64,000 bases of DNA from Taxillus chinensis (lineage: Eukaryota; Streptophyta; Magnoliopsida; Santalales; Loranthaceae): positions 5,177,826 to 5,241,825 of the forward strand of contig CM042090.1 of NCBI GenBank assembly GCA_023512835.1, read 5' to 3'. A model generated the notes under the pieces. The model was not told where the DNA came from. It was given only the letters and a program-made list of their open reading frames with translations, and did not search any database. Position 1 is the first letter of the stretch. Every line of letters starts with the position of its first letter. Positions 35,765-48,300 of the stretch are shown in pieces. Made by a program: the position numbers and the translations under genes.

Positions 35765-38600
35765 GGGAACCTTCGGATCTTGGCCGTAGAGGTTCGCGTG
35801 GGTGGTCGGTGTATCGTAAAGGCTAGAGCGAGAGGACGTTTGCAAGGTAGGGACTCCGTTCTTCCGCTCTTTCTCTTGTCCTAGGGTATCGGTCCTATAC
35901 ATGCTTTATATATATATGTAAATCCATATAGGTGTGATCTCCTATGGATGTTGGCCTTTAATGGCATATTGGTTGATTTAATGTTTGGGAGTGGGTGGAA
36001 ATCGTTGGGTTGTCTATGCCCACTAAGTGTTTGATAAAATGTTTGTGTGGCTACGCTCACTACGTGTTTGATAATATTCCCGTGTGGCTAGTTGTATATT
36101 ACGTGTTTGGCTTTGAGCCTTGTGAGGCTAGTATATGTTGTTTGTAACCGACTATGTCGGCCGTGTGAACCTTGTTTGTGATATACTTGGTTGAAAGAGC
36201 CCTTGTTTTGTATTAAGTTGAGATGTGTTCTTAAGCCATACTTTTGTAACCGATTATATTGTTGTTTGAGATTGATCACCCAAATGTGATGGGATTGAGC
36301 TGAGTTATGGGCCAGGCATGATAATGGACCCCTTGAGATTTGGCTAGGACTGCGGTCCTGAATCTCGGTGTAACACTCACGACGGTGGGCTAAGTCCACA
36401 CCCATTTCTGAGGGTAGGTATGGCGCCCGAGGAGGTGGTTGACCATACCTGACTTGGGTGGAAAATGTTGCATTGGTGTCCATGCAACATTCGCCCTTGG
36501 ATGTGGTATGTCATGTCGCCGTGGTAGCGGGGTGTCCTCGCCCTCCGGTGTGGGCTCAGGTAAAAGGTGTGTTCGGGTGATGTTTCTTTTTAACTTTAGG
36601 CACGACACGAGCACAAGCATACACTTGTCATGCATGCTTGTAGAGTGGGATGGGTCTGGGGAGACTAGATCCCTACCGAGCTATGGTTTGCTCACCCCCT
36701 CCCATAAACTTGTTCTTTTGCGGGGTTTAGCGAGCGGTAGGTGAAAAGGGCTGTGGTGATAGGCCACTAGAGTGAAGGCCATGTTGGTTTTCATTGTTTT
36801 GTTATGGATTTCTATTTTATGTTTGGGATTATTTGTAAACAGTATATTCTGGTTTAAATGGGAACTTTTCCCCATTGAGTTGTATTGAACTTTGAGCCCT
36901 TTTAAATGTAATGACGGGTTGTGGTTGTTATTTAATTATTGTTTGTGTACATGGTTTGGGGAGCGGGAGCATGTCCCATGGTATTTTAGCCTGGTTGTAC
37001 AGGTTTGGGACAAGACTTCCGTGTCATAAGTCCTTTTAGGTGTTTGCACCAACCCCTTGACCCTTCGGGTGCGGGCATGGCAGTCACTACCCGTTTCCAA
37101 GTGAAAGGAAATTAGGGTGTGACATATATGATTCGTACGGTCAAGATATATTAAATTTGTTGCTAATGAAGAGCGGCTTCATTATCGCATAACAACCTTG
37201 TTGGTCCAGACATTTGCATATCATTGAGCAAAAATCTAAGCCAAGTTAGCTCATAGTTTGCTGCTACAATGGACCTGTACTCAGTTATAGAAGATAATCT
37301 AAAACTATTTTTTACTTCTTTGTTTTCCATGAAATCGGTGAATTCCTTAATAACATAATAACCTATTATTTGTCTTGGAGCAATTTGCACAATTAGCATC
37401 ACAATAGGCCTTTAAGACAAAGGATTTGTTCGACCAAAATAACAAACCTAGACTAGGATTAACTTTTAAATATTTGATAATGTGAAGAGCTATGTCCCAA
37501 GTAAGGCTTTTTTGGAGCATACATAAAATGACTTAAAATATTGAGTAAGTAATATTTGATCTTGTAATTATGAGCTAGATTAGTTGTCCAACTAACCTTT
37601 TATAGTGAGATGGATCATGTAGCAAATTTCCTTGATATTTTGTGAGCTTCAAATTCATCTCCATGGGAGAATTTAATGGTTAAGCACCCAAGTATTTAAC
37701 ATTATCTATAATCTCTAAAGTGTATTTTTCATTGAGAGATAACAATACCTGCTTTAGATCTTGCCACTTCAACCCAATAAAATACTTAAGGAAACCAAGA
37801 TCTATAATATGAAATTTTTGATTCAAAAAGTGTGAGATTCTATATGTATGACAGCTTACACCATTTTTATTATGTACATCTACAAAAATAAGCATCATAA
37901 TTGTAGATGAACCTTTAATATTCACAAATCAAGAATAATCTACATGCGATTAAGCAAAGCCAGCCTTTGTGATAGCATGAGAAAATTTTGCAAACCAATT
38001 CTAAAGAGCTTGTTTAAGCTCATAAAGAAACTTTGCAATTGATATATAAGGTTCTCCCCATTAACAAAGACCAAGTAGTGGAGTCATGTACTTCATATTG
38101 CAAATCACCATAGAGAAAGGCATTAGACTCATTCATATTTGATACACCGGTAATCTTATGGAGTAACAACAACAATAACCCTTCAAACAGTGGTTAATTT
38201 GGCAACAAATGCAAAAGTTTCAATATAATCCTAGCCTTTGTGTTGGGAAATTCTTTAGCAACCAATCGAGTTTTATAATATTCAATAGTATCATTGGAAT
38301 GATATTTAATTTGATAGACCCATTTGTTGCCAATAGGATTATGACCAACAAGCAAGAGAGCCAAAACTAAGGTAGCGATGACATCAAGTTCTTATTGCAT
38401 TGCTTGTTGCCACTTGGGATCTAAGGTAGCCTCGAAGATAAAAAAAATCATAGAAAATATAGTCACTCAAAGGATATTGATCGAGTACCTCACTTAGCCA
38501 AAGTGGTGTTGAAGTTGTAATTGATAGCAATGTGCAAGCTTGTTCATAATAGAAATATTTATGAAAAATGAAAGGTTGCTTAACACGTTCACTTACGTGA
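34985..38600 (-). pseudogene. Ty1/copia pol relic (RT and RNase H), split by a solo LTR
   Basis: Minus-strand blocks in order are GNKWVYQIKYH...KTRLVAKE (near 38330-38270), FAFVAKLTTV (near 38215), LIFVDVH...DLGFLKYFIGL (37900-37770), and RNase H with ITEYRSIVAANYELTWLR and CDNEAALH (37290-37165). After the insertion comes IELDC...KKIQDGKV...FVPTYL at 35165-35060. Stops and shifts are throughout. The last RNase H block is separated from the rest by the LTR at 35170-37124. Confidence 0.85.
35170..37124 (+). mobile_element. Solo LTR of the element 2 family, target duplication tatat
   Basis: TGTAAGGACCC...GGGTGTGACA, 1955 bases, flanked by tatat at 35165-35169 and 37125-37129. It aligns with the element 2 LTR, including the U3 block (with a weakened palindrome at about 35586-35605 and a second near 35620-35642) and the stretch ending gctcacccc. 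A GA microsatellite lies at about 35717-35761. Confidence 0.93.
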
Positions 38601-38622
38601 AGAGGAGAGGAGTTATATCTTA

Positions 38623-39511
38623 TAGCTCGTTTGGTACGCAAGAATGATTTTGGAAGGAATGTAATAAACAAAGTAATAAGATTAACACGGGAAAAGAATA
38701 GATTTTTTATTACCTTTACCGCATTTGGTATATGAGGTAATAGAAGGTAATAATTTAATACAATTACAAAAATATCCCCATAAAAAATATTTTATTATTA
38801 CAAAAATATTTTTTTTATCACCGATGCGTATTTTTATTTTACTCCCTCACTCCATTTTGTTCCTTGCCATGGATGTCTTCTTCGTCAAGCCACAACGCTA
38901 CTACTACCCCTGCCGTCGTCCTCCGCCACCCTCGCCGTCGCGTCCTCCGCTGCCCCCGCCATCGCGTCCTCCGTCGCCAAGCATGCCGTCTCGCCAAGGC
39001 GCAGCGGGATCCACCAAGCTTGCCATCCTCGCCAAGCCGCACCCGAGCCGCCGCCTTGTGTCACATCCTACGCCACCCCCACCACCGTAGCGACAGCCAC
39101 TTCCCCTGCCGTTGCATCCATGGAGGTTGAGGCACCTTAGATCTATCCTCGCCAAGCGTGCCATGCCATGCTTTGCCGCTTGTTGTGGCTGTGGTTGTCG
39201 GAATCTGGACAAATGGAGTCGTTGTCGTGCTTGTTTTGGCCTAAAGTCTTGTTGTGCTTGTTGTGGCCTAGAGTCTTGCCGTGCTTGTTGCGGCCATGGA
39301 AGTCGTCGTTCGTAGCTACTTTGTGCGTGTCGCAAGATGAAGAAAGAGAAGGGCAAAAATGATAAAAAAGGTTCTCTTATGCAATGGAACCTTTGTAAAC
39401 CTGGGGGTAAGGGGAAATGAATCATTAATTCCCCTCTCATTTGCGTACCAAACATGGGAAAGGAATGAAATTTGATTCCTTTCCTTTTCTTTCCTGCGTA
39501 CCAAACATGCA
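38623..39511. mobile_element. Inverted-repeat (MITE-like) element with GC-rich core
   Basis: The left end ctcgtttggtacgcaagaa and the complement of the right end (atgtttggtacgcaggaaag) form terminal inverted repeats. A third copy of the end motif is at about 39440-39455. The centre (38865-39320) is GC-rich and unlike the AT-rich arms. It reads as proline/serine-rich in one frame, with a repeated cgtcctccgc string and a 28-base repeat of cttgttgtggcctagagtc type. I see no transposase. A captured host-gene piece is possible but not shown. Confidence 0.55.
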
Positions 39512-40620
39512 ATTAGGATTTAAAGGAAGGAGGAGTAAGCGGGGACAAATCCAGGAAATTTCGGTTGGGGGGGGCCAAAATATAAATTGTTAAAATTATT
39601 ATAACTCGTATTTAAAAACTTTTATATCAAACTGTAGTTAATAATAATAGATTGTAACGTTAATATAGATCCATTAATAAATAATTTTATATTAACTGAC
39701 TATGATAATATAATTTGTTACTTCACATTTATGATTGTAGAGATTTTATATATTATTAAAATTATATATTAGTGTCACGCTAATATAAGACTATAACTCT
39801 CTTATTGTTTTAAAAAAGTTTTTTTTAATATTATAATAAGTCATTTATGAATAAAAAAATTTAAAATTATATATATAATTTTAATATCTTATCCTTTGGG
39901 ACATATCAATCTAGAATGGAAGAAAACTTTTATACAAAGAAAAACTATTAGATAATAACTACTTAAAAACATACTTTAATCATAAAACTATTATATATAA
40001 CAATGATTGGTAATACTAAATAAATTTTCAAATATATTATCAAGTACTTAATATAGTGATAATACCAAATATATATTAGATAATAAAAATAATATATTAC
40101 ATTATATTGAGGAAAAGAGAATAATATTTATAATGACATCTCATATATGTTTTATATACATCAATGATATATATTAAGTACTTGTGTCATTTAATGTTAG
40201 AAGAAATGATAATATCGCATAGGAATACGACTTTTATGACTGTATCATTATTATATACTTACTCATTTCTTTTAAATTACTAGTTTTATGCTTTTAAATT
40301 CTCTAATAGCATTTCTAATAATTATATAACTTCATGTAAATATTTTTGAATGAATTAAAATAATATTTTTATTTTATAATACCATTTTATTATTATTATT
40401 ATTCATTTTAATTATATATATAATTAAATGGGGGGGGGCGTCGGGCCTCCCCCTCCCTCCGTCTTTGGGAGTAAGGCTAGATGATAGAGGGATCTCAAAT
40501 GATGAACGGTTGTGGTGGAGATCAATAGCCTAGAGAGAGAAAATTAGGAATATAATGTAAAAAAATATATATATTACCTTTAAAAATCAAAGTTTAATTA
40601 CTAACAATTGACATAAAAAA
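39512..40620. other. AT-rich gene-free stretch
   Basis: No coding region is seen. A ggggggggcgtc tract near 40431-40460 and long runs of A/T are the only marks. Confidence 0.5.
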
Positions 40621-40629
40621 GACATAATG

Positions 40630-40835
40630 ACTTAGTTTGGTAATGTTGTGCTTTTTAGAAGAAGCTGCTTTTAGTTGTGCTGAAAAATAAGCTACTTTAA
40701 AAATAAGTAGATGAGTGTTTGATAAAATATAATTTTAAAAGTGCTTTAAATTTTAAAAGCAAGTGATAAGTGTTTGATAAATTTTAAAAAAAAGTACTTT
40801 GAAGAAGAAAAAAGACGCAACTATCCATTTAATTG

Positions 40836-40895
<60 letters not shown>

Positions 40896-41545
40896 CCTAA
40901 CCAATACTACACACAACATGCGTTGGTTTTTGCGTTTGGTTTTTTTATTTTAGTGTTTGTGCGGCTTATTTTTTTATAATTTTATGAAAGGTTTTTTCGC
41001 TGTGTTCTGTATTTTTTTAATTGTATTCAATTTTTTCCTATCTTGCCAGAACCTTCAACTATGGGCTCCTCCGCCAATACTGGTCCTTGCGCGGCGATTC
41101 CAAGCTTGGCACCGACGAAGATCGCGAGATTCGATCCACCATCGTCGCTGATCTTGCCGGATCCTTGGTGCCGATGATCGATTGTTGTCGAATGTGCACC
41201 ATGGCCTGACGGTTTCCGAGACTTGACGGGATCTAACCCGAAAGCATGGGCCAACCTCCGATCTCCGGCGGAGGGTGCCCACGATGTTGTTCTGCCACAG
41301 TAGGAAGCTAGTGAGGTTCGGAGGTTGACGAGCCGACTCAGGATGGAACCCACGAAGAGCGATAGATTCGGGATTGAGATTTGTAATGGTTAATTGGGTA
41401 TTTTAAAATTTTCAAACTGTTTCTTTAAAAAAGTTTCCTAAAAAAGCAGCTTGTAGAAATAATTTTTATTTGAGAAAAAAAAAAAAAAAACTTATTTTAT
41501 AAATATTTTTTTAATTTTATCAAATATATAAGCAAAACCGCCTTC
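40630..41545. mobile_element. Possible hAT-like non-autonomous element with captured GC-rich segment
   Basis: The left side has gtttggtaatgttgtgcttttt...agaagctgctttt and tttgataaaat. The right side on the other strand has gcttatatatttgataaaat and caagctgcttttt. A TA repeat spans about 40843-40893. The inner part 41040-41370 is GC-rich and not related to the arms. Ends and duplication could not be fixed, so this is tentative. Confidence 0.35.
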
Positions 41546-41837
41546 AAGAAGTAATGCATTAATTACGTAATATTCCGATAGGAGCATTATCTTTAATATA
41601 AATCAACCATGCATTATCTTTAATGTCCTTAACGTGACCACTTGTAATTCAGTCCTCGCATGTGTCGACCAGCCGTCATTAATACGCCGTAGACCATCTA
41701 ATTTGCTGTTGGATGCATGGTCCACATGGATCTGCCGTGGCGGAATTGAAAGAGAGTGATTTTTTGCAGGACCCGCGACAGTAGATTCCTCTAGGGTTTT
41801 GAAATCCTTGAGCGTAGTAGCATCGGAGGAAGAGGCA

Positions 41838-44759
41838 ATGGCCCGGACAGACGACGATGCAGCCGATTCGCTGCACGACAGACCTGGGATCTTCCTCATC
41901 GGACCCCCCAACGTTGGAAAGCGCACCATCCTCTCTCGTATGTCTGTCCGTCTCCCACTGTCTCCTACCATCCGAGGAATCGGAAGTTCTTGATTTCAGT
42001 TTTACTTTCATATTTCTTTATACCATTTCGTTCGTTGGTTTATTTATTCATTTAATTATGATTTCACTTTGTCCGGAAGTTCGAGCTGGAGCAGTCGTAA
42101 TCTCATGATTCTATAACCTAGGCTACCTGTTTTTTTTTTCTTTTCCCATTCCTATTGTCACTTGTTATTGCCACCTTAATCCAGTGTGTCGTAACGTAAC
42201 CGTCGTTTTGATGTTCGTTGATTCATTGGACTATGCTTATAATGAATGCCTAGGCGTCAAGTAAATATGAATACCCTTTTCCCTGCAATTTGAAGGAATG
42301 CTATCCTTGGACTACGAAGACGCTTCGGATTCATTGGCACAAGTACATGTCCATGGGTAATTTTTCATAGGGTTTTATCGTCTCAGATATTAATTGAAGT
42401 GTTTGTGTCATCAGAGAAGTACTTCTCTCCACGTGCTTTGTGGGTCTTTTTACCAGGTGGACCATCGACACGAAGTACTATACGGCCGATGTTTCTGTTT
42501 GGATGGCTCATCTTCATGATGGGTTTGCTGTCACTGCACTGCCGGTGTATAGACAGTTGGCTGCGTTGGTGATGGTGTTCGATATGAGTGATGTTGGCCT
42601 CATCTGTTTGCTTTACTTCTTGACTTCTATTGATTTTCATTCTCATAATTACCGTTCTCCAGTAAACTTTCCTCTACTGTTTTTCTTGCTATCCTGATTT
42701 TTCGATCCTTGTTTTCACAGCTGGGGTCTCTTGCAGCACTTCAGGATTGGGTTTCTCGTACCAACACTCAGAAGTTCGATATACAGCTCTGCATTGGGAA
42801 CAAAGCAGATCTTGTTCCAGGTCATTCAGCCCATGTTGAATACCGAAGACGTCTGCAGAGGCTTTCAGACTCAGCTGATCCTTTATTAGACTTCACGGAG
42901 CATGGCTTCTCTGAAACTGAAGGATGTAGATTATTGGGAGGTGAAGAACCGTCATGGGAGATTAAGAAGTCATGTTTGGAATGGTGCAGTGAGCGTAATA
43001 TTGAATATATTGAAGCCTGTGCATCCAATGTTGATTTTGACAAGTGTAAGTCCTTTAATCACCTAGAGTTACTGTTGACCAGTTTTTGTGATGCTCTGAG
43101 GTTTCTACAGTCTTGAAGTTAGAACTAGGATGGTGCCTTGTGTGTAAGGAAATTGTTTTGTACGTAGTACATACTTCTGGTTATCATCTGGGAGAAGGGG
43201 AAGGGGGAGGAAGTAATATAATGGGAATTCAGTGAAGCTTAAATGACTTGTACATGTGTTACAACATGTAAGGTCCCAGGAAAGAAATGAGTATCCGATA
43301 GAATACTAGTTGTAGGAATATTTATGTTGACAAGTAACTTGCTTGAGAATTCAATGACGTTTAATGGACATTCACTTGTGTTGAAGTGATTCAGAGATGA
43401 CATGTAACGTCCTAGGAAAGAAAGGGTGTCAACTAGGTATTCACTTTTGTTGACAAGTAATTGGCTTGAGTAGATGCAAACTAGTAGCTCATTTATCATT
43501 TTTTGCTTTTGTTTCTGTGTTCATCGCATTGCATACATTTTCGTTCTCGAAAAGATATGATTTGATGACAGAAAATGGTTCCTTCACGTGACTTGGATAT
43601 CCTTATCCTCTAAATTGTATAGCTTCTTGGCAGTTATTGTGTCATTGGGTTGTAGTTTTGATTTCTTTTTTAATGTCGAAGATTTCATTCGGATTATACA
43701 GGCTTGATTCTGGTGCAATGTAAGGCTTGATTATACAGACTATTTGACAAATTATGGTCTTTGTATTTGGTGCTACTAATTATTTTGAAGCTATAACTGT
43801 TAGTAGTATGCTTTGGTTAGCCTTACTGCACATGTATGATCCTTTTTGCCAAAAAAAAAGTATGTTCCTTTATGCATGCGCTCACATGTTTGTTTTGCAC
43901 GGCTCATGTTTCTAAATTTGCTCTCCTGCAAAATGAATCTGTCTTGCTGATCTAAAGCAATTTGTGTGCATTTATATGCGCACTCATAAAGAGCTACTGT
44001 TTCCTGCAAGTTCTTGATGGAGCATGCTTTTAATAAATGCTAGTGAAATAAACAGAATTTTATTGGTAGGTTTGTCCGTTGATGGTGATTCACAAGGAAT
44101 TGCGAGAATCATTGGTGCTCTTTCTGCCCATGTGTGGCCTGGAATGGTCCTTAAGTCTGGCAGTAAGATATTGGAACCATCGTTTCCTGAAGACCAAGGT
44201 TTTGAGCATCACCTTCACTATTTCTAAGCTCATGCTTTGTTAAACGTGCTATTAAATGTGCTCTCACCTTTCTTCAGTGCTGTCAGAAGAAGAATCCGAT
44301 TATGAAATTGAGTACGAAGTACTATCAGCAGGTTCAGCTGAACCATGGGATGACAGAGATGATGGATGGGTATCCGCAAATGGTCCAGTTGCTACTGCAG
44401 CTGCAGAAAGGCGTGATGATCAAGTTTCCATCAAAGAATGTGATCAAGAGAGCGCAATTAGATATGGTGGAGAAAACCCGCAGGGGGTCTTCACATCAAT
44501 CATTCCATTACAGACAGGCACAGGAACCGAAATGGGGGTGACGCCTGAAGAACACGGAACTGCTAGCAAGGGCATTGAAACAAATGATGATATGCATTAT
44601 GAACATGAAGATTTGGAACAGCTGATGTCTGAAATCGGAAACATGCGCAACAGTTTGAGGTTGATGCCTGATTTCCAGAGGAGAGAAATGGCTGCAAAAT
44701 TGGCCTTGAAAATGGCCACCATGTTTGGGGACAGTAGTGGTGAAGAAGAGGGCAATTGA
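41838..44759 (+). CDS. Alpha- and gamma-adaptin-binding protein p34 (AAGAB) homologue, six exons
   Basis: Exons 41838-41937, 42296-42356, 42457-42592, 42721-43045, 44070-44198 and 44278-44759 join in frame with GT-AG borders to give 410 residues and no stop. The N-terminal half is a Ras-like pseudo-GTPase fold: GPPNVGKRT at residues 22-30 is a P-loop with Arg in place of the usual Ser/Thr after Lys, and NKAD at 126-129 matches the G4 base-recognition motif. The acidic middle (from about 250) leads to a C-terminal helix (LEQLMSEIGNMR...RREMAAKLALKMA, about 362-400), the family's p34 tail. In animals the family acts as a cytosolic chaperone for AP-1 and AP-2 adaptor assembly; the plant role is inferred. 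It converges on the MLO gene. Confidence 0.9.
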
Positions 44760-45391
44760 TTGCAGGGGATCTTGTTACTAGGGAAATCCCTTTTATCCTT
44801 TTGATTGATAAATACGCAGGAGCTCAATTAGTGTTTTTTTTTTGGGTCTCCCCTGTTGAATAACATGTAATGAGTAATTTATGATCTGCACACAATCGAC
44901 AACATGATCAAGTGGTAATCAATTAAGCGGGAATAGTATTATCATGGGAATTCTAATGAGATATTGCTATTATCATATGAACATGGATAGGGAAAAAAGG
45001 ATACCGGTACGTGAATATTGGTTAGTATCTTGTACAATTGGGGGAACAAATGACTTGGGGTAGAGATCCCGGAGTCGCTGTTCGTATGGGTGCGTATGCT
45101 GTAGTTGTAATTCAGCTGCAGCCGCATTGAAAGAAAGCGCACACTGATTAAACATTGCATGACCATGAATTCAAATTGCGATGCTATTTTTGCTCCTGAT
45201 TGCTGAATGCCTCTTAATTACTTAGATTAACATTAGAAATGAAGAATGAAATTTTATTGAATTGATAAAATTCACTACAAAGAAATATATTGTGGCTAAT
45301 AGCTAGTAACATATGAACTAAGGCAATAAAATAAAATGACAAAAAAACACTAGGCTTTCATGTGGGCAAATCTATTTTTATTGCAACTTCG
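44760..45391. other. Convergent 3' intergenic region
   Basis: 632 bases separate the stops of the two intact genes. It should hold both 3' UTRs. No other feature is seen. Confidence 0.6.
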
Positions 45392-48300
45392 TCAAGATTC
45401 GTTGACAGTCCCTTCTCGTGGGTGAGCGTCAGCCCCTCCACCTCTTGAATCATGATCAACTCTAACAACTAATTGTTGTTCTGATGCTGGGCCAGCTTCA
45501 AAACCAGTCAACTCGGAGTCCTGATTGAGGGTTGAGTTATCACTGGTCCTTGAGCGATGATGTCTAGTGCCAGATGAGTGTACTACTGACGGCTGGCTTG
45601 AGCCAACAGTCTCAGGATTGTTTCTCCCAACTCCATCCTTTGTGTCTTTCTTTTTCTTGACAGCCATGTGCTGCCACCTCTTAAGAGCCTGGGAAGTGTG
45701 CTCATCAAATATTGATTTCTTCATATGTGAGCCCATCTGTCAGTTCCCATGAAAACAATTTGTCATCTACACAGACGGCCTCTTAAATCAATATAAGCTT
45801 AAAATGCAGGATGTTCTAAAATATATTACCTGTGTTATAAGCGCATACAATGGTAACGTAATGTAGCTGCACAATAATACCACTCCAACCCTACAAGATT
45901 TCAAACAATATAAGAGGGAAAAGGAGATTACACAAAGTTGTGGGGGAGGAATCAAACCAAAACTGTCACCAGAGATGATAGTTAAAAGGCCACAACTGTG
46001 CGATAAGGATGGATGAAATGGAGAGAGAAATACTCACCCCAAGGTACATTTTACAATTACAAGCCTTATATCATCATGGAAACAAGAGTTCAACCCAAAT
46101 GAATACTGCAAAAATACATGTAATGTTAATTTAGAATGCGGTACTGACAAAGGTAAGAGAAGGCAACTAAATTAACACAGTACGAAACAGTTCCTTACCC
46201 ATATCCACAAGAAATATGTGACCTGAAATGCATTCTGCATCACCAAGATGAAAAATGAGAGAATGCTTAAAAAGTGAAAAAAGAGCATGACCGAACCTCG
46301 AAAAGAAACTGTGAGTATTCAGGTCCATGTTCATAATATGTGACCAACTTCCATATTAATTTGCCCAGTCATCAATGTCTTTTGTTCTCTATTTGTGAAA
46401 CAGGGGATTATATCTCTACAAATCTATGTGATCGAATATCTTGCTTTATCATTTTCTTATTTATTTTCAGGCTGACGGCCTGATTGGTAAACTTTGGAAC
46501 CCAACAAAAACATATTTGCAATAATAGATGCCATTCAATACCTGAAACAACGTGAGATGAATAAGGTGAAGAACTAATTTAGGCCGGCCAAACCAAAAGT
46601 ACTTGTCTGAGCCTTGTACGAGGGGTATTCCTTGGACCACTGCATGTCTTTCAGTGATTTCAAGAGCCATCTTTGTCAAAATGGACTGAAGCTTTGTCCC
46701 AACAGCTAAAATTATCTGGCACGTGCACAAAATTATAAAATTAAGAAAAGGGAAATGACTTCGCTTTTTCCTAATAATAAGGATACGGGGGACAATGCAT
46801 TCCTTTAAAAGGACTCACAATGAGAGAGATCAAAGAAACCCAGAACAATGAATGCCATCCTGAAATAATAATAATATGGTTTAGCGAATCCTTAACCTTA
46901 AAACCAGAAGTTACAGCTATTTTACAAGAGATCTGCCAAGGACTACTCTACTCACCATTGACATTTAGAAGCAAGAAAATCACAAATGATGTCCATAACA
47001 CAGGACTGCAAACATTATAACCAAGCAAAAGTCAGGTAACCAAAAATCTCAAATTAACCAAGCTATATTTGGCGTGCACAACCTTGAAAGAAAACACCTC
47101 AGTATAAATAAATATACCTGACTCCAACAACTACTTTGAAGTCATCTTCTAATGACCTTTTGATATATTTTTGGAAGTTAAATTTAGTTCCGGGGGATAA
47201 ATGAACCTGAAAAGCAGGTTAGGTCAGAAGAAACCACATCTAAAATGAAAGTAAAAAAAAAACACCTTACACTTGGAACTCACAGCGATGAACCCATTGC
47301 GCATGGCCAGGTAGTCGGCCTTACTAACAGATCTGTAAAACTGACGTAAGAAGCATCCCTGCACGAGAAGATTTTAAGTAAAGGTCTAAATCAAATGCAA
47401 ACAATTCATAAAAAGTCACGAATAAAATAGGCATGGGCTCTCTCAATTTTCCCTATTGGTTTTTCAATGGTCACAAGTTAGACATAGTATTGAAAACCTT
47501 TAAATGGGATAGATCATGTAAAGCTCCATCAGAATAACATATAAAGAGAGAGAGGGAGAGAGAGAGAGAGAGAGAAGATGGGGAAGTAAGTGAAAGATGG
47601 TTACTATGTAAAACACAAATGGAATTTTAGTCCAGAAACTGGAGTGTGCTTTCACAAAAGAAGTCTCATGAGTAAGCCTGAATCTTGTAGGATCTGCACG
47701 CATAAAAATGTTCAATTTAGTAGTTCCTAACTTCACTTACAAAGAACTAGAAATACTAAATGCAGGTTCAGAGAGTAAAAACGCTACAATAAGTTACATT
47801 ACAACCCACACTAGCTTATACGTCCAGATTATATACCATTGGAAAATTCATAGTCATGGGATGAAATCTCATTCTCCCATACCTTCCAGCCACGAATCTG
47901 CATGAGTTACACGACACGATGATTTCACCTCTAAAAAATCAATATTAAAAAAGCGTTACTTGGGGGAAAAATTGCCCAGCCCAAACTACCTGTAGTCTCC
48001 CGAGTGTCATTGTAATGGCACTGTAAACAACATGAAGCACCGCCAAAAAGAATATGAGGATGTGTAGCTGATGCAATCCACTGCTAGACACAAGTGGTTG
48101 ATATCCCTGTTACCATGAACTGGGTAAACTGTTGTTTTAAGTTGAACGCAAGTCATTTTGTAAATAGAGAAACCTATTAAACATCTACATGCTACAATTT
48201 GGAGGGTGAAGTGGAGTTTAGAATTCAAGATTATTAGAGTTTACGTTAAAATTATTGGGATATAACGAAATTAGTCATAAAAAAAACTCAATTCAACTGA

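Noticed and set aside
35681..35902. Small minus-strand open frame with a long LS repeat
   Set aside because: It is only the translation of a GA microsatellite in a solo LTR.
38725..39512. Proline-rich or arginine-rich protein genes
   Set aside because: These frames come from low-complexity GC-rich repeats inside an inverted-repeat element, with no family motif or consistent frame.
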